This document shows, piece by piece, positions 23,116-36,600 of a stretch of 64,000 nt of DNA. The number at the start of each line of letters is the position of its first letter. Position 1 is the stretch's first letter. The position numbers and the translations under genes were made by a program. This stretch comes from Hydractinia symbiolongicarpus (Eukaryota > Cnidaria > Hydrozoa > Anthoathecata > Hydractiniidae), in assembly GCF_029227915.1 (NCBI RefSeq), contig NC_079875.1, positions 41,561,201-41,625,200 of the forward strand. Reading direction: 5' to 3'. Below the pieces are notes generated by a model. The model was given only the letters and a program-made list of their open reading frames with translations, searched no databases and had not been told where the DNA came from.

Positions 23116-25930
23116 ATCCCGGGTTTTCGTTTGCCGGCAATTAAACTTCTTTTATCCAGCGTCTCATCAAAAATGAAAACATTTTTGAAAACTACAAGTC
23201 TCATGCGTTTTAGTGGTGAAAAAATAATTTAAAGAATCGTTCGGGAAATGAGTTTACTCCCTGGGTACTTTCTTTGTATACTTTTAACTATACGGGCCGA
23301 GTCCGGGATTTACGGAAAATGGCGGGTTTTCGTTTGCCGGCGATTAAAATTCTTTTATTCAGCGTCTCATCAAAAATGAAAACATTTTTGACAACTACAA
23401 GTCTCATGCAATTTAGTGGTGACAAAATAATTTAAAAAATCGTTCTGGAAATGAGTTTACTCACAGGGTACTTTCTTTGTATACATTCGACTATACGGAC
23501 CAAGCCCGGGATTTACGGGAAATCGCGGGTTCTCGTTTGCCGGCGATTAAACCTGTTTCATTAAGCGTCTCATCAAAAATAAAAACATTTTTGAAAACTA
23601 CAAGTCTCATGCGTTTTAGTGGTGAAAACATAATTTAAAAAATCGTTTTGGAAATGAATTTACTCACAGGGTACTTTCTTTGTATACATTCGACTATACG
23701 GACCAAGCCCGGGATTTACGGGAAATCGCGGGTTTTCGTTTGCCGGCGATTAAACCTGTTTCATCAAGCGTCTCATCAAAAATAAAAACATTTTTGAAAA
23801 CTACAAGTCTCATGCGTTTTAATGGTGAAAACATAATTTAAAAAATCGTTTTGGAAATGAATTTACTCACAGGGTACTTTCTTTGTATACATTCGACTAT
23901 ACGGACCAAGCCCGGGATTTACGGGAAATCGCGGGTTTTCATTTGCCGGCGATTAAACCTGTTTCATTAAGCGTCTCATCAAAAATAAAAACATTTTTGA
24001 AAACTACAAGTCTTATGCGTCTTAGTGGTGAAAAAATAATTTAAAAAATTGTTCGGGAAATGAGTTTACTCCCTGGGTACTTTCTATGTATACATTCGAC
24101 TATACGGGCCAAGCCCGGGATTTACGGGAAATCGCGGGTTTTAGTTTGCCGGCGATTAAACTTCTTTTATTCAGCGTCTCATCAAAAATGAAAACATTTT
24201 TGAAAACTACAAGTCTCATGCGTTTTAGTGGTGAAAACATAATTTAAAAAATCGTTTTGGAAATGACTTTACTCACAGGGTACTTTCTTTGTATACATTC
24301 GACTATACGGGCCAAGTCCGGGATTTACGGGAAATCGCGGGTTTTCGTTTGCCGGCGATTAAACCACTTTCATTAAGCGTCTCATCAAAAATGAAAACAT
24401 TTCTGAAAACTACAAGACTTATTCGTTTTAGTGGTGAAAAAAATAATTTAAAAAATCGTTCGGGAAATGATTTTACTCCCTGGGTACTTTCTTTGTATAC
24501 ATTCGACTATACGGGCCGAGTCCGGGGTTTATGGGAAATGGCGGGTTTTCGTTTGCCGGCGATTAAACTTCTTTTATTCAGCGTCTCATCAAAAATGAAA
24601 ACATTTTTGAAAACTACAAGTCTCATGCGTTTTCGTGGTGAAAAGATAATTTAAAAAATCGTTTTGGAAATGAGTTTACTCACAGGGTACTTTCTTTTCA
24701 TACATTCGACTATACGGGTTAAGCACGGGATTTACGGGAAATCGCGGGTTTTCGTTTGCCGTTGATTAAACCACTTTCATTAAGCGTCTCATCAAAAATT
24801 AAAACATTTCTGAAAACTACAAGTCTCATGCGTTTTAGTGGTGAAAAAATATTTTAAAAAATCGTTCGGGAAATGAGTTTACTCCCTGGGTACTTTCTTT
24901 GTATACTTTTGACTATACGGGCCGAGTCCGGGATTTACGGGAAATCGCGGGTTTTCGTTTGCAGGCGATTAAACTTCTTTTATCAGCGTCTCATCAAAAA
25001 TGAAAACATTTTTAAAAACTACAAGTCTCATGGGCTTTAGTGGTGAAATAATAATTTAAAAAATCGTTTGGGAAATGAGTTCACTCACAGGGTACTTTCT
25101 TTGTATACATTCGACTATACTGGCCAAGCCCGGGATTTACGGGAAATCCCGGGTTTTCGTTTGCCGGCGATTAAACTTCTTTTATCCAGCGTCTCATCAA
25201 AAATGAAAACATTTTTGAAAACTACAAGTCTCATGCGTTTTAGTGGTGAAAAAATAATTTAAAGAATCGTTCGGGAAATGAGTTTACTCCCTGGGTACTT
25301 TCTTTGTATACTTTTAACTATACGGGCCGAGTCCGGGATTTACGGAAAATGGCGGGTTTTCGTTTGCCGGCGATTAAAATTCTTTTATTCAGCGTCTCAT
25401 CAAAAATGAAAACATTTTTGACAACTACAAGTCTCATGCAATTTAGTGGTGACAAAATAATTTAAAAAATCGTTCTGGAAATGAGTTTACTCACAGGGTA
25501 CTTTCTTTGTATACATTCGACTATACGGACCAAGCCCGGGATTTACGGGAAATCGCGGGTTCTCGTTTGCCGGCGATTAAACCTGTTTCATTAAGCGTCT
25601 CATCAAAAATAAAAACATTTTTGAAAACTACAAGTCTCATGCGTTTTAGTGGTGAAAACATAATTTAAAAAATCGTTTTGGAAATGAATTTACTCACAGG
25701 GTACTTTCTTTGTATACATTCGACTATACGGACCAAGCCCGGGATTTACGGGAAATCGCGGGTTTTCGTTTGCCGGCGATTAAACCTGTTTCATCAAGCG
25801 TCTCATCAAAAATAAAAACATTTTTGAAAACTACAAGTCTCATGCGTTTTAATGGTGAAAACATAATTTAAAAAATCGTTTTGGAAATGAATTTACTCAC
25901 AGGGTACTTTCTTTGTATACATTCGACTAT
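22080..25930 (+). repeat. 10-unit (2030 bp) tandem repeat, about 1.9 copies
   Basis: The private variant CTTTTAACTA occurs at 23281 and again at 25311. GGTTCTCGTTTGCC, CATCAAGCGTC and TTTTAATGGTGAAAAC likewise recur 2030 bp apart. The second copy breaks off at about 25930, where GGACCAAGCCC is replaced by GGGCCAAGTCC. Confidence 0.85.
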
Positions 25931-26745
25931 ACGGGCCAAGTCCGGGATTTACGGGAAATCGCGGGTTTTCGTTTGCCGGCGATTAAACCACTTTCATTAA
26001 GCGTCTCATCAAAAATGAAAACATTTCTGAAAACTACAAGACTTATTCGTTTTAGTGGTGAAAAAATAATTTAAAAAATTGTTCTGGAAATGAGTTTACT
26101 CACAGGGTACTTTCTTTGTATACATTCGACTATACGGGCCAAGCCCGTGATTTACGGGAAATCGCGGGTTTTCATTTGCCGGCGATTAAACCCCTTTCAT
26201 TAAGCGTCTCATTAAAAATAAAAACATTTTTGAAAACTACAAGTCTCATGCGTTTTAGTGGTGAAAACATAATTTAAAAAATCGTTTTGAAAATGAATTT
26301 ACTCACAGGGTACTTTCTTTGTATACATTCGACTATACGGACCAAGCCCGGGATTTACGGGAAATCGCGGGTTTTCGTTTGCCGGCGATTAAACCTGTTT
26401 CATTAAGCGTCTCATCAAAAATGAAAACATTTTTGAAAACTACAAGTCTCATGCGTTTTAGTGGTGAAAAAATAATTTTAAGAATCGTTCGGGAAATGAG
26501 TTTACTCCCTGGGTACTTTCTTTGTATACTTTTGACTATACGGGCCGAGTCCGGGATTTACGGGAAATCCCGGGTTTTCGTTTGCCGGCGATTAAACTTC
26601 TTTTATCCAGCGTCTCATCAAAAATGAAAACATTTTTGAAAACTACAAGTCTCATGCGTTTTAGTGGAGAAAAAATAATTTAAAGAATCGTTCGGGAAAT
26701 GAGTTTACTCCCTGGGTACTTTCTTTGTATACTTTTGACTATACG

Positions 26746-27350
26746 GGCCGAGTCCGGGATTTACGGAAAATGGCGGGTTTTCGTTTGCCGGCGATTAAAA
26801 TTCTTTTATTCAGCGTCTCATCAAAAATGAAAACATTTTTGACAACTACAAGTCTCATGCAATTTAGTGGTGACAAAATAATTTAAAAAATCGTTCTGGA
26901 AATGAGTTTACTCACAGGGTACTTTCTTTGTATACTTTTGACTATACGGGCCGAGTCCGGGATTTACGGAAAATGGCGGGTTTTCGTTTGCCGGCGATTA
27001 AAATTCTTTTATTCAGCGTCTCATCAAAAATGAAAACATTTTTGACAACTACAAGTCTCATGCAATTTAGTGGTGACAAAATAATTTAAAAAATCGTTCT
27101 GGAAATGAGTTTACTCACAGGGTACTTTCTTTGTATACTTTTGACTATACGGGCCGAGTCCGGGATTTACGGAAAATCCCGGGTTTTCGTTTGCCGGCGA
27201 TTAAAATTCTTTTATTCAGCGTCTCATCAAAAATGAAAACATTTCTGAAAACTACAAGACTTATTCGTTTTAGTGGTGAAAAAATAATTTAAAAAATTGT
27301 TCTGGAAATGAGTTTACTCAGAGGGTACTTTCTTTGTATACATTCGACTA
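26746..27350 (+). repeat. Single unit amplified in place (about 3 copies)
   Basis: Units beginning GGGCCGAGTCCGGGATTTAC at about 26746, 26948 and 27151 follow each other directly. The first two also share ACGGAAAATGGCGGG, TTGACAACTACAAG and GCAATTTAGTGG. This is a one-unit expansion inside a region otherwise organised in larger blocks. The third switches partway to another type (ACATTTCTGAAAACTACAAG at about 27239). Confidence 0.8.
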
Positions 27351-27640
27351 TACGGGCCAAGCCCGTGATTTACGGGAAATCGCGGGTTTTCATTTGCCGG
27401 CGATTAAACCCCTTTCATTAAGCGTCTCATTAAAAATAAAAACATTCTTGAAAACTACAAGACTTATTCGTTTTAGTGGTGAAAAAATAATTTAAAAAAT
27501 TGTTCTGGAAATGAGTTTACTCACAGGGTACTTTCTTTGTATACATTCGACTATACGGGCCAAGCCCGTGATTTACGGGAAATCGCGGGTTTTCATTTGC
27601 CGGCGATTAAACCCCTTTCATTAAGCGTCTCATTAAAAAT
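27255..27640 (+). repeat. Single-unit tandem duplication
   Basis: The unit with ACAAGACTTATTCG, AATTGTTCTGG, CCCGTGATTTACGG and CATTTGCCGG occurs twice in a row, about 202 bp apart. Differences are minor: CTCAGAGGG against CTCACAGGG. Confidence 0.75.
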
Positions 27641-28166
27641 GAAACATTTTTGAAAACTACAAGTCTCATTCGTTCTAGTGGTGCAGAAATAATTTGAAAA
27701 ATCGTTCGGGAAAACAGTTTACTCCCTGGGTACTTTCTTCAGATACATTCAACTATACGGGCCAAGCCCGGGATTTACGGGAAATCGCGGGTTTTCGTTT
27801 GCCGGCAATTAAACTTCTTTTATTCAGCGTCTCATCAAAAATGAAAACACTTTTGAAAACTACAAGTCTCATGCGTTTTAGTGGTGACAAAATAATTTAA
27901 AAAATCGTTTTGGAAATGAGTTTACTCCCTGGGTACTTTCTTTGTATACTTTTGACTATACGGGCCGAGTCCGGGATTTACGGGAAATCCCGGGTTTTCG
28001 TTTGCCGGCGATTAAACTTCTTTTATCCAGCGTCTCATCAAAAATGAAAACATTTTTGAAAACTACAAGTCTCATGCGTTTTAGTGGTGAAAAAAATAAT
28101 TTAAAAAATCGTTCGGGAAATGATTTTACTCCCTGGGTACTTTCTTTGTATACATTCGACTATGCG

Positions 28167-28177
28167 GGTTCGAGTCC
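28167..28177 (+). promoter_or_regulatory. B-box-like site (7 of 9)
   Basis: Partner of the 18013 site at offset 10,154. The upstream ACTATACGGG has changed to ACTATGCGGG while the B-box string is unchanged. Confidence 0.28.
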
Positions 28178-29588
28178 GGGGTTTACGGGAAATGGCGGGT
28201 TTTCGTTTTCCGGCGATTAAACTTCTTTTATTCAGCGTCTCATCAAAAATGAAAACATTTTTGACAACCACAAGTCTCATGCAATTTAGTGGTGACAAAA
28301 TAATTTTAAAAATCGTTCGGGAAATGAGTTTATTCCCTGGGTACTTTCTTTGTATACTTTTGACTATACGGGCCAAGCCCGGGATTTACGGGAAATCGCG
28401 GGTTTTCGTTTGCCGGCGATTAAACGTCTTTCATTAAGAGTTTCATCAAAAATGAAAACATTTTTGAAAACTACAAGTCTTATGCGTTTTAGTGGTGAAA
28501 AAATAATTTAAAAAATTGTTCGGGAAATGAGTTTACTCCCTGGGTACTTTCTATGCATACATTCGACTATACGGGCCAAGCCCGGGATTTACGGGAAATC
28601 GCGGGTTTTAGTTTGCCGGCGATTAAACTTCTTTTATTCAGCGTCTCATCAAAAATGAAAACTTTTTTAAAAACTACAAGTCTCATGCGTTTTAGTGGTG
28701 AAAACATAATTTAAAAAATCGTTTTGGAAATGATTTTACTCCCTGGGTACTTTCTTTGTATACATTCGACTATACGGGCCGAGTCCGGGGTTTACGGGAA
28801 ATGGCGGTTTTTCGTTTGCCGGCGATTAAACTTCTTTTATTCAGCGTCTCATCAAAAATGAAAACATTTTTGAAAACTACAAGTCTCATGCGTTTTAGTG
28901 GTGAAAAGATAATTTAAAAAATCGTTTTGGAAATGAGTTTACTCACAGGGTACTTTCTTTTCATACATTCGACTATACGGGTTAAGCCCGGGATTTACGG
29001 GAAATCGCGGGTTTTCGTTTGCCGTTGATTAAACCACTTTCATTAAGCGTCTCATCAAAAATGAAAACATTTCTAAAAACTACAAGTCTCATGCGTTTTA
29101 GTGGTGAAAAAATATTTTAAAAAATCGTTCGGGAAATGAGTTTACTCCCTGGGTACTTTCTTTGTATACTTTTGACTATACGGGCCGAGTCCGGGATTTA
29201 CGGGAAATCGCGGGTTTTCGTTTGCCGGCGATTAAACTTCTTTTATCAGCGTCTCATCAAAAATGAAAACATTTTTAAAAACTACAAGTCTCATGCGTTT
29301 TAGTGGTGAAAAAATAATTTAAAGAATCGTTTAGGAAATGAGTTTACTCCCTGGGTACTTTCTTTGTATACTTTTGACTATACGGGCCGTGTCCGGGATT
29401 TACGGGAAATCGCGGGTTTTCGTTTGCTGGCGATTAAACCTCTTTCATTAAGCGTCTCATCAAAAATGAAAACATTTTTGAAATCTACAAGTCTCATGCG
29501 TTTTAGTGGTGAAAAAAATAATTTAAAAAATCGTTCGGGAAATGATTTCACTCCCTGGGTACTTTCTTTGTATACATTCGACTATACG

Positions 29589-29599
29589 GGTTCGAGTCC
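29589..29599 (+). promoter_or_regulatory. B-box-like site (8 of 9)
   Basis: Partner of the 19435 site at offset 10,154, with GTTTGCCGTCG downstream. Confidence 0.28.
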
Positions 29600-32431
29600 G
29601 GGGTTTACGGAAAATGGCGGGTTTTCGTTTGCCGTCGATTAAAATTCTTTTATTCAGCGTCTCATCAAAAATGAAAACATTTTTGACAACTACAAGTCTC
29701 ATGCAATTTAGTGGTGACAAAATAATTTAAAAAATCGTTCGGGAAATGAGTTTACTCCCTGGGTACTTTCTTTGTATTTTTTTGACTATACGGGCCAAGC
29801 CCGGGATTTACGGAAAATTGCGGGTTTTCGTTTGCCGGCGATTAAACTTCTTTTATTCAGCGTCTCATCAAAAATGAAAAAAATTTTGTAAACTGCAAGT
29901 CTTATGCGTTTTAGTGGTGGAAAAATAATTGAAAAAATCGTTCTGGAAATGAGTTTACTCACAGGGTACTTTCTTTGTATACATTCGACTATACGGACCA
30001 AGCCCGGGATTTACGGGAAATCGCGGGTTTTCGTTTGCCGGCGATTAAACCTGTTTCATTAAGCGTCTCATCAAAAATAAAAACATTTTTGAAAACTACA
30101 AGTCTTATGCGTTTTAGTGGTGAAAAAATAATTTAAAAAATTGTTCGGGAAATGAGTTTACTCCCTGGGTACTTTCTATGTATACATTCGACTATACGGG
30201 CCAAGCCCGGGATTTACGGGAAATCGCGGGTTTTAGTTTGCCGGCGATTAAACTTCTTTTATTCAGCGTCTCATCAAAAATGAAAACATTTTTGAAAACT
30301 ACAAGTCTCATGCGTTTTAGTGGTGAAAACATAATTTAAAAAATCGTTTTGGAAATGACTTTACTCACAGGGTACTTTCTTTGTATACATTCGACTATAC
30401 GGGCCAAGTCCGGGATTTACGGGAAATCGCGGGTTTTCGTTTGCCGGCGATTAAACCACTTTCATTAAGCGTCTCATCAAAAATGAAAACATTTCTGAAA
30501 ACTACAAGACTTATTCGTTTTAGTGGTGAAAAAAATAATTTAAAAAATCGTTTGGGAAATGATTTTACTCCCTGGGTACTTTCTTTGTATACATTCGACT
30601 ATACGGGCCGAGTCCGGGGTTTACGGGAAATGGCGGGTTTTCGTTTGCCGGCGATTAAACTTCCTTTATTCAGCGTCTCATCAAAAATGAAAACATTTTT
30701 GATAACTACAAGTCTCATGCGTTTTATTGGTGAAAAGATAATTTAAAAAATCGTTTTGGAAATGAGTTTACCCACAGGGTACTTTCTTTTCATACATTCG
30801 ACTATACGGGTTAAGCCCGGGATTTACGGGAAATCGCGGGTTTTCGTTTGCCGTTGATTAAACCACTTTCATTAAGCGTCTCATCAAAAATGAAAACATT
30901 TCTGAAAACTACAAGTCTCATGCGTTTTAGTGGTGAAAAAATATTTTAAAAAATCGTTCGGGAAATGAGTTTACACCCTGGGTACTTTCTTTGTATACTT
31001 TTGACTATACGGGCCGAGTCCGGGATTTACGGGAAATCGCGGGTTTTCGTTTGCCGGCGATAAAACTTCTTTTATCAGCGTCTCATCAAAAATGAAAACA
31101 TTTTTGAAAACTACAAGTCTCATGCGTTTTAGTGGTGAAAACATAATTTAAAAAATCGTTTTGGAAATGACTTTACTCACAGGGTACTTTCTTTGTATAC
31201 ATTCGACTATACGGGCCAAGTCCTGGATTTACGGGAAATCGCGGGTTTTCGTTTGCCGGCGATTAAACCACTTTCATTAAGCGTCTCATCAAAAATAAAA
31301 ACATTTCTGAAAACTACAAGACTGATTCGTTTTAGTGGTGAAAAAAATAATTTAAAAAATCGTTCGGGAAATGATTTTACTCCCTGGGTACTTTCTTTGT
31401 ATACATTCGACTATACGGGCCGAGTCCGGGGTTTACGGGAAATGGCGGGTTTTCGTTTGCCGGCGATTAAACTTCTTTTATTCAGCGTCTCATCAAAAAT
31501 GAAAACATTTTTGAAAACTACAAGTCTCATGCGTTTTAGTGGTGAAAAGATAATTTAAAAAATCGTTTTGGAAATGAGTTTACTCACAGGGTACTTTCTT
31601 TTCATACATTCGACTATACGGGTTAAGCCCGGGATTTACGGGAAATCGCGGGTTTTCGTTTGCCGTTGATTAAACCACTTTCATTGAGCGTCTCATCAAA
31701 AATTAAAACATTTCTGAAAACTACAAGTCTCATGCGTTTTAGTGGTGAAAAAATATTTTAAAAAATCGTTCGGGAAATGAGTTTACTCCCTGGGTACTTT
31801 CTTTGTATACTTTTGACTATACGGGCCGAGTCCGGGACTTACGGGAAATCGCGGGTTTTCGTTTGCAGGCGATTAAACTTCTTTTATCAGCGTCTCATCA
31901 AAAATGAAAACATTTTTAAAAACTACAAGTCTCATGGGCTTTAGTGGTGAAATAATAATTTAAAAAATCGTTTGGGAAATGAGTTCACTCACAGGGTACT
32001 TTCTTTGTATACATTCGACTATACTGGCCAAGCCCGGGATTTACGGGAAATCCCGTGTTTTCGTTTGCCGGCGATTAAACTTCTTTTATCCAGCGTCTCA
32101 TCAAAAATGAAAACATTTTTGAAAACTACAAGTCTCATGCGTTTTAGTGGTGAAAAAATAATTTAAAGAATCGTTCGGGAAATGAGTTTACTCCCTGGGT
32201 ACTTTCTTTGTATACTTTTGACTATACGGGCCGAGTCCGGGATTTACGGGAAATCGCGGGTTTTCGTTTGCCGGCGATTAAACCTCTTTCATTAAGCGTC
32301 TCATCAAAAATGAAAACATTTTTGAAATCTACAAGTCTCATGCGTTTTAGTCGTGAAAAAATAATTTAAAAAATCGTTCGGGAAATAATTTTACTCCCTG
32401 GGTACTTTCTTTGTATACATTCGACTATACG

Positions 32432-32442
32432 GGTTCGAGTCC
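32432..32442 (+). promoter_or_regulatory. B-box-like site (9 of 9), last in window
   Basis: Last exact copy; none seen in zones D or E. The upstream A-box-like string here reads TTTTAGTCGTG, so it is weakened. Confidence 0.28.
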
Positions 32443-32629
32443 GGGGTTTACGGAAAATGGCGGGTTTTCGTTTGCCGGCGATTAAAATTCTTTTATTCAG
32501 CGTCTCATCAAAAATGAAAACATTTTTGACAACTACAAGTCTCATGCAATTTAGTGGTGACAAAATAATTTAAAAAATCGTTCTGGAAATGAGTTTACTC
32601 ACAGGGTACTTTCTTTGTATACATTCGAC

Positions 32630-33650
32630 TATACGGACCAAGCCCGGGATTTACGGGAAATCGCGGGTTTTCGTTTGCCGGCGATTAAACCTGTTTCATT
32701 AAGCGTCTCATCAAAAATAAAAACATTTTTGAAAACTACAAGTCTCATGCGTTTTAGTGGTGAAAACATAATTTAAAAAATCGTTTTGGAAATGAATTTA
32801 CTCACAGGGTACTTTCTTTGTATACATTCGACTATACGGACCAAGCCCGGGATTTACGGGAAATCGCGGGTTTTCGTTTGCCGGCGATTAAACCTGTTTC
32901 ATTAAGCGTCTCATCAAAAATAAAAACATTTTTGAAAACTACAAGTCTCATGCGTTTTAGTGGTGAAAACATAATTTAAAAAATCGTTTTGGAAATGAAT
33001 TTACTCACAGGGTACTTTCTTTGTATACATTCGACTATACGGGCCAAGTCCGGGATTTACGGGAAATCGCGGGTTTTCGTTTGCCGGCGATTAAACCACT
33101 TTCATTAATCGTCTCATCAAAAATGAAAACATTTCTGAAAACTACAAGACTTATTCGTTTTAGGGGTGAAAAAATAATTTAAAAAATCGTTTTGGAAATG
33201 AATTTACTCACAGGGTACTTTCTTTGTATACATTCGACTATACGGACCAAGCCCGGGATTTACGGGAAATCGCGGGTTTTCGTTTGCCGGCGATTAAACC
33301 TGTTTCATTAAGCGTCTCATCAAAAATAAAAACATTTTTGAAAACTACAAGTCTCATGCGTTTTAGTGGTGAAAACATAATTTAAAAAATCGTTTTGGAA
33401 ATGAATTTACTCACAGGGTACTTTCTTTGTATACATTCGACTATACGGGCCAAGTCCGGGATTTACGGGAAATCGCGGGTTTTCGTTTGCCGGCGATTAA
33501 ACCACTTTCATTAAGCGTCTCATCAAAAATGAAAACATTTCTGAAAACTACAAGACTTATTCGTTTTAGTGGTGAAAAAATAATTTAAAAAATTGTTCTG
33601 GAAATGAGTTTACTTACAGGGTACTTTCTTTGTATACATTCGACTATACG
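32630..33650 (+). repeat. 1- and 2-unit tandem duplications
   Basis: GGACCAAGCCC units occur at about 32635, 32838 and 33244; GGGCCAAGTCC units at about 33041 and 33448. The first two are near-identical neighbours, and the GGACC + GGGCC pair is then repeated as a block of about 406 bp. Confidence 0.8.
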
Positions 33651-36600
33651 GGCCAAGCCCGTGATTTACGGGAAATCGCGAGTTTTCATTTGCCGGCGAT
33701 TAAACCCCTTTCATTAAGCGTCTCATCAAAAATGAGACATTTTTGAAAACTACAAGTCTCATTCGTTCTAGTGAAGCAGAAATAATTTGAAAAATCGTTC
33801 GGGAAATCAGTTTACTCCCTGGGTACTTTCTTCAGATACATTCAACTATACGGGCCAAGCCCGGGATTTAAGGGAAATCGCGGGTTTTCGTTTGCCGGCA
33901 ATTAAACTTCTTTTATTCAACGTCTCATCAAAAATGAAAACACTTTTGAAAATTACAAGTCTCATGCGTTTTAGTGGTGACAAAATAATTTAAAAAATCG
34001 TTTGGGAAATGAGTTTACTCCCTGGGTACTTTCTTTGTATACTTTTGACAATACGGGTCAAGCCCGGGATTTACGGGAAATCGTGGGTTTTCGTTTGCCG
34101 GCGATTAAACCACTTTCATTAAGCGTCTCATCAAAAATGAAAACATTTCTGAAAACTACAAGTCTCATGCGTTTTAGTGGTGAAAAAATAATTTAAAAAA
34201 TCGTTCGGGAAATGAGTTTACTCCCTGGGTACTTTCTTTGTATACTTTTGACTATACAGGCTGAGTCCGGGATTTACGGGAAATCGCGGGTTTTCTTTAG
34301 TCGGCGATTAAACCTCTTTCATTAAGCGTCTCATTAAAAATGAAAACATTTTTGAAAACTACAAGTCTCATGCGTTTTAGTGGTGAAAAGATAATTTAAA
34401 AAATCGTTTTTGAAATGAGTTTACTCACAGGGTACTTTCTTTGTATACTTTTGACTATACAGGCCGAGTCCGGGATTTACGGGAAATCGCGGGTTTTCGT
34501 TTGCCAGCGATTAAACTTCTTTTATTTACCGTTTCATCAAAAATGAAAACATTTTTAAAAACTACAAGTCTCATGGGCTTTAGTGGTGAAATAATAATTT
34601 AAAAAATCTTTCGGGAAATGAGTTTACTCCCTGGGTACTTTCTTTGTATACTTTTGACTATACGGGCCGAGTCCGGGGTTTACGGGAAATGGCGGGTTTT
34701 CGTTTGCTGGCGATTAAACTTCTTTTATTCAGCGTCTCATCAAAAATGACAACATTTTTGAAAACTACAAGTCTCATGCGTTTTAGTGGTGAAAAGATAA
34801 TTTAAAAAATCGTTTTGGAAATGAGTTTACTCTCTGGGTACTTTCTTTGTATACATTCGACTATACGGGCCAAGCCCGGGATTTACGGGAAAACGCGGGT
34901 TTTCGTTAGCCGACGATTAAACCACATTCATTAAGCGTCTCATCAAAAATGAAAACATTTCTGAAAACTACAAGTCTCTTACGTTTTAGTGGTGAAAAAA
35001 TATTTTTAAAAATCGTTCGGGAAATGAGTTTACTCCCTGGGTACTTTCTTTGTATACTTTTGACTATACGGGCCGAGTCCTGGATTTACAGGAAATCGCG
35101 GGTTTTCGTTTGCCGGCGATTAAAACTCTTTCATTAAGCGTCTCATTAAAAATGAAACATTTTTGAAAACTGCAAGTCTCATTCGTTCTAGTGGTGCAGA
35201 AATAATTTGAAATATCGTTCGGGAAATCAGTTTACTTCCTGGGTACTTTCTTCAGATACATTCAACTATACGGGCCAAGCCCGGGATTTACGGGAAATCG
35301 CGGGTTTTCGTTTGCCGGCAATTAAAGTTCTTTTATTCAGCGTCTCATCAAAAATGAAAACACTTTTAAAAACTACAAGTCTCATGCGTTTTAGTGGTGA
35401 CAAAATAATTTAAAAAATCGTTTGGGAAATGAGTTTACTCCCTGGGTACTTTCTTTGTATACTTTTGACAATACGGGTCAAGCCCGGGATTTACGGGAAA
35501 TCGTGGGTTTTCGTTTGCCGGCGATTAAACTTCTTTTTTTCAGCGTCTCATCAAAAATGAAAACATTTTTGTAAACTACAAGTCTCATGCGTTTTAGTGG
35601 TGAAAAAATAATTCAAAAAATCGTTCGGGAAATGAGTTTACTCCCTGGGTACTTTCTTTGTATACATTCGACTATACGAGCCAAGCCAGGGATATACGGG
35701 AAATCGCGGGTTTTCTTTTGTCGGCGATTAAACCTCTTTCATTAAGCGTCTCATTAAAAATGAAAACATTCTTGAAAACTACAAGTCTCATTCGTTCTAG
35801 TGGTGCAGAAATAATTTGAAAAATCGTTCGGGAAATCAGTTTACTCCCTGGGTACTTTCTTTAGATACATTCAACTATACGGGCCAAGCCCGGGATTAAC
35901 GGGAAATCGCGGGTTTTCGTTTGCCGGCGATTAAACTTCTTTTCTTCAGCGTCTCATTAAAAATGAAAACACTTTTGAGAACTACAAGTCTCATGCGTTT
36001 TAGTGGTGACAAAATAATTTAAAAAATCGTTTGGGAAGTGAGTTTACTCCCTAGGTACTTTCTTTGTATACTTTTGACAATACGGGACAAGCCTGGGATT
36101 TACGGGAAATCGTTGGTTTTCGTTTGCCGGCGATTAAACTTCTTTTATTCAGCGTCTCATCAAAAATGAAAACATTTTTGAAAACCACAAGTCTTATGCG
36201 TTTCAGTGGTGAAAAAATAATTTAAAAAATCGTTCTGGAAATGAGTTTACTCACAGGGTACTTTCTTTGTATACATTCGACTATACGGGCCAAGCCGTGA
36301 TTTACGGGAAATCGTTGGTTTTCGTTTGCCGGCGATTAAACTTCTTTTATTCAGCGTCTCATCAAAAATGAAAACATTTTTGAAAACTACAAGTCTTATG
36401 CGTTTCAGTGGTGAAAAAATAATTTAAAAAATCCTTCTGGAAATGAGTTTACTCACAGGGTACTTTCTTTGTATACATTCGACTATACGGGCCAAGCCCG
36501 TCATTTACGGGAAATTGCGGGTTTTCATTTGCCGGCGATTAAACCCCTTTCATTAAGCGTCTCATTAAAAATGAAAACATTTTTGAAAACTACAAGTCTC

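Larger units (their letters stand above)
28104..30664 (+). repeat. 2.5-kb segment, right member of 10,154-bp-spaced pair
   Basis: Copy of 17950-20510. Beyond about 30665 the similarity shifts to a different partner: CTTTTCATACATTC at about 30787 corresponds to about 21650, an offset of about 9137 bp or 45 units. Then 31193 onwards resembles 21244 onwards at offset 9949. The block was therefore copied and rearranged in steps of whole units. Confidence 0.85.
18301..33699 (+). repeat. Zone C: nested 5- and 10-unit tandems, mosaic duplications
   Basis: About 76 units. Typical variants are GTTTTAGTTTGCCGG, CTTTTCATACATTC, GAAAACATAATTT, GGACCAAGCCC and AACCTGTTTCATTAAG. TTCTAGTGGTGCAG units are absent from about 15.6 to 27.6 kb and then appear only near 27670 and 33765. 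Repeated blocks overlap one another, giving a patchwork rather than one clean series. No gene seen. Confidence 0.85.
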
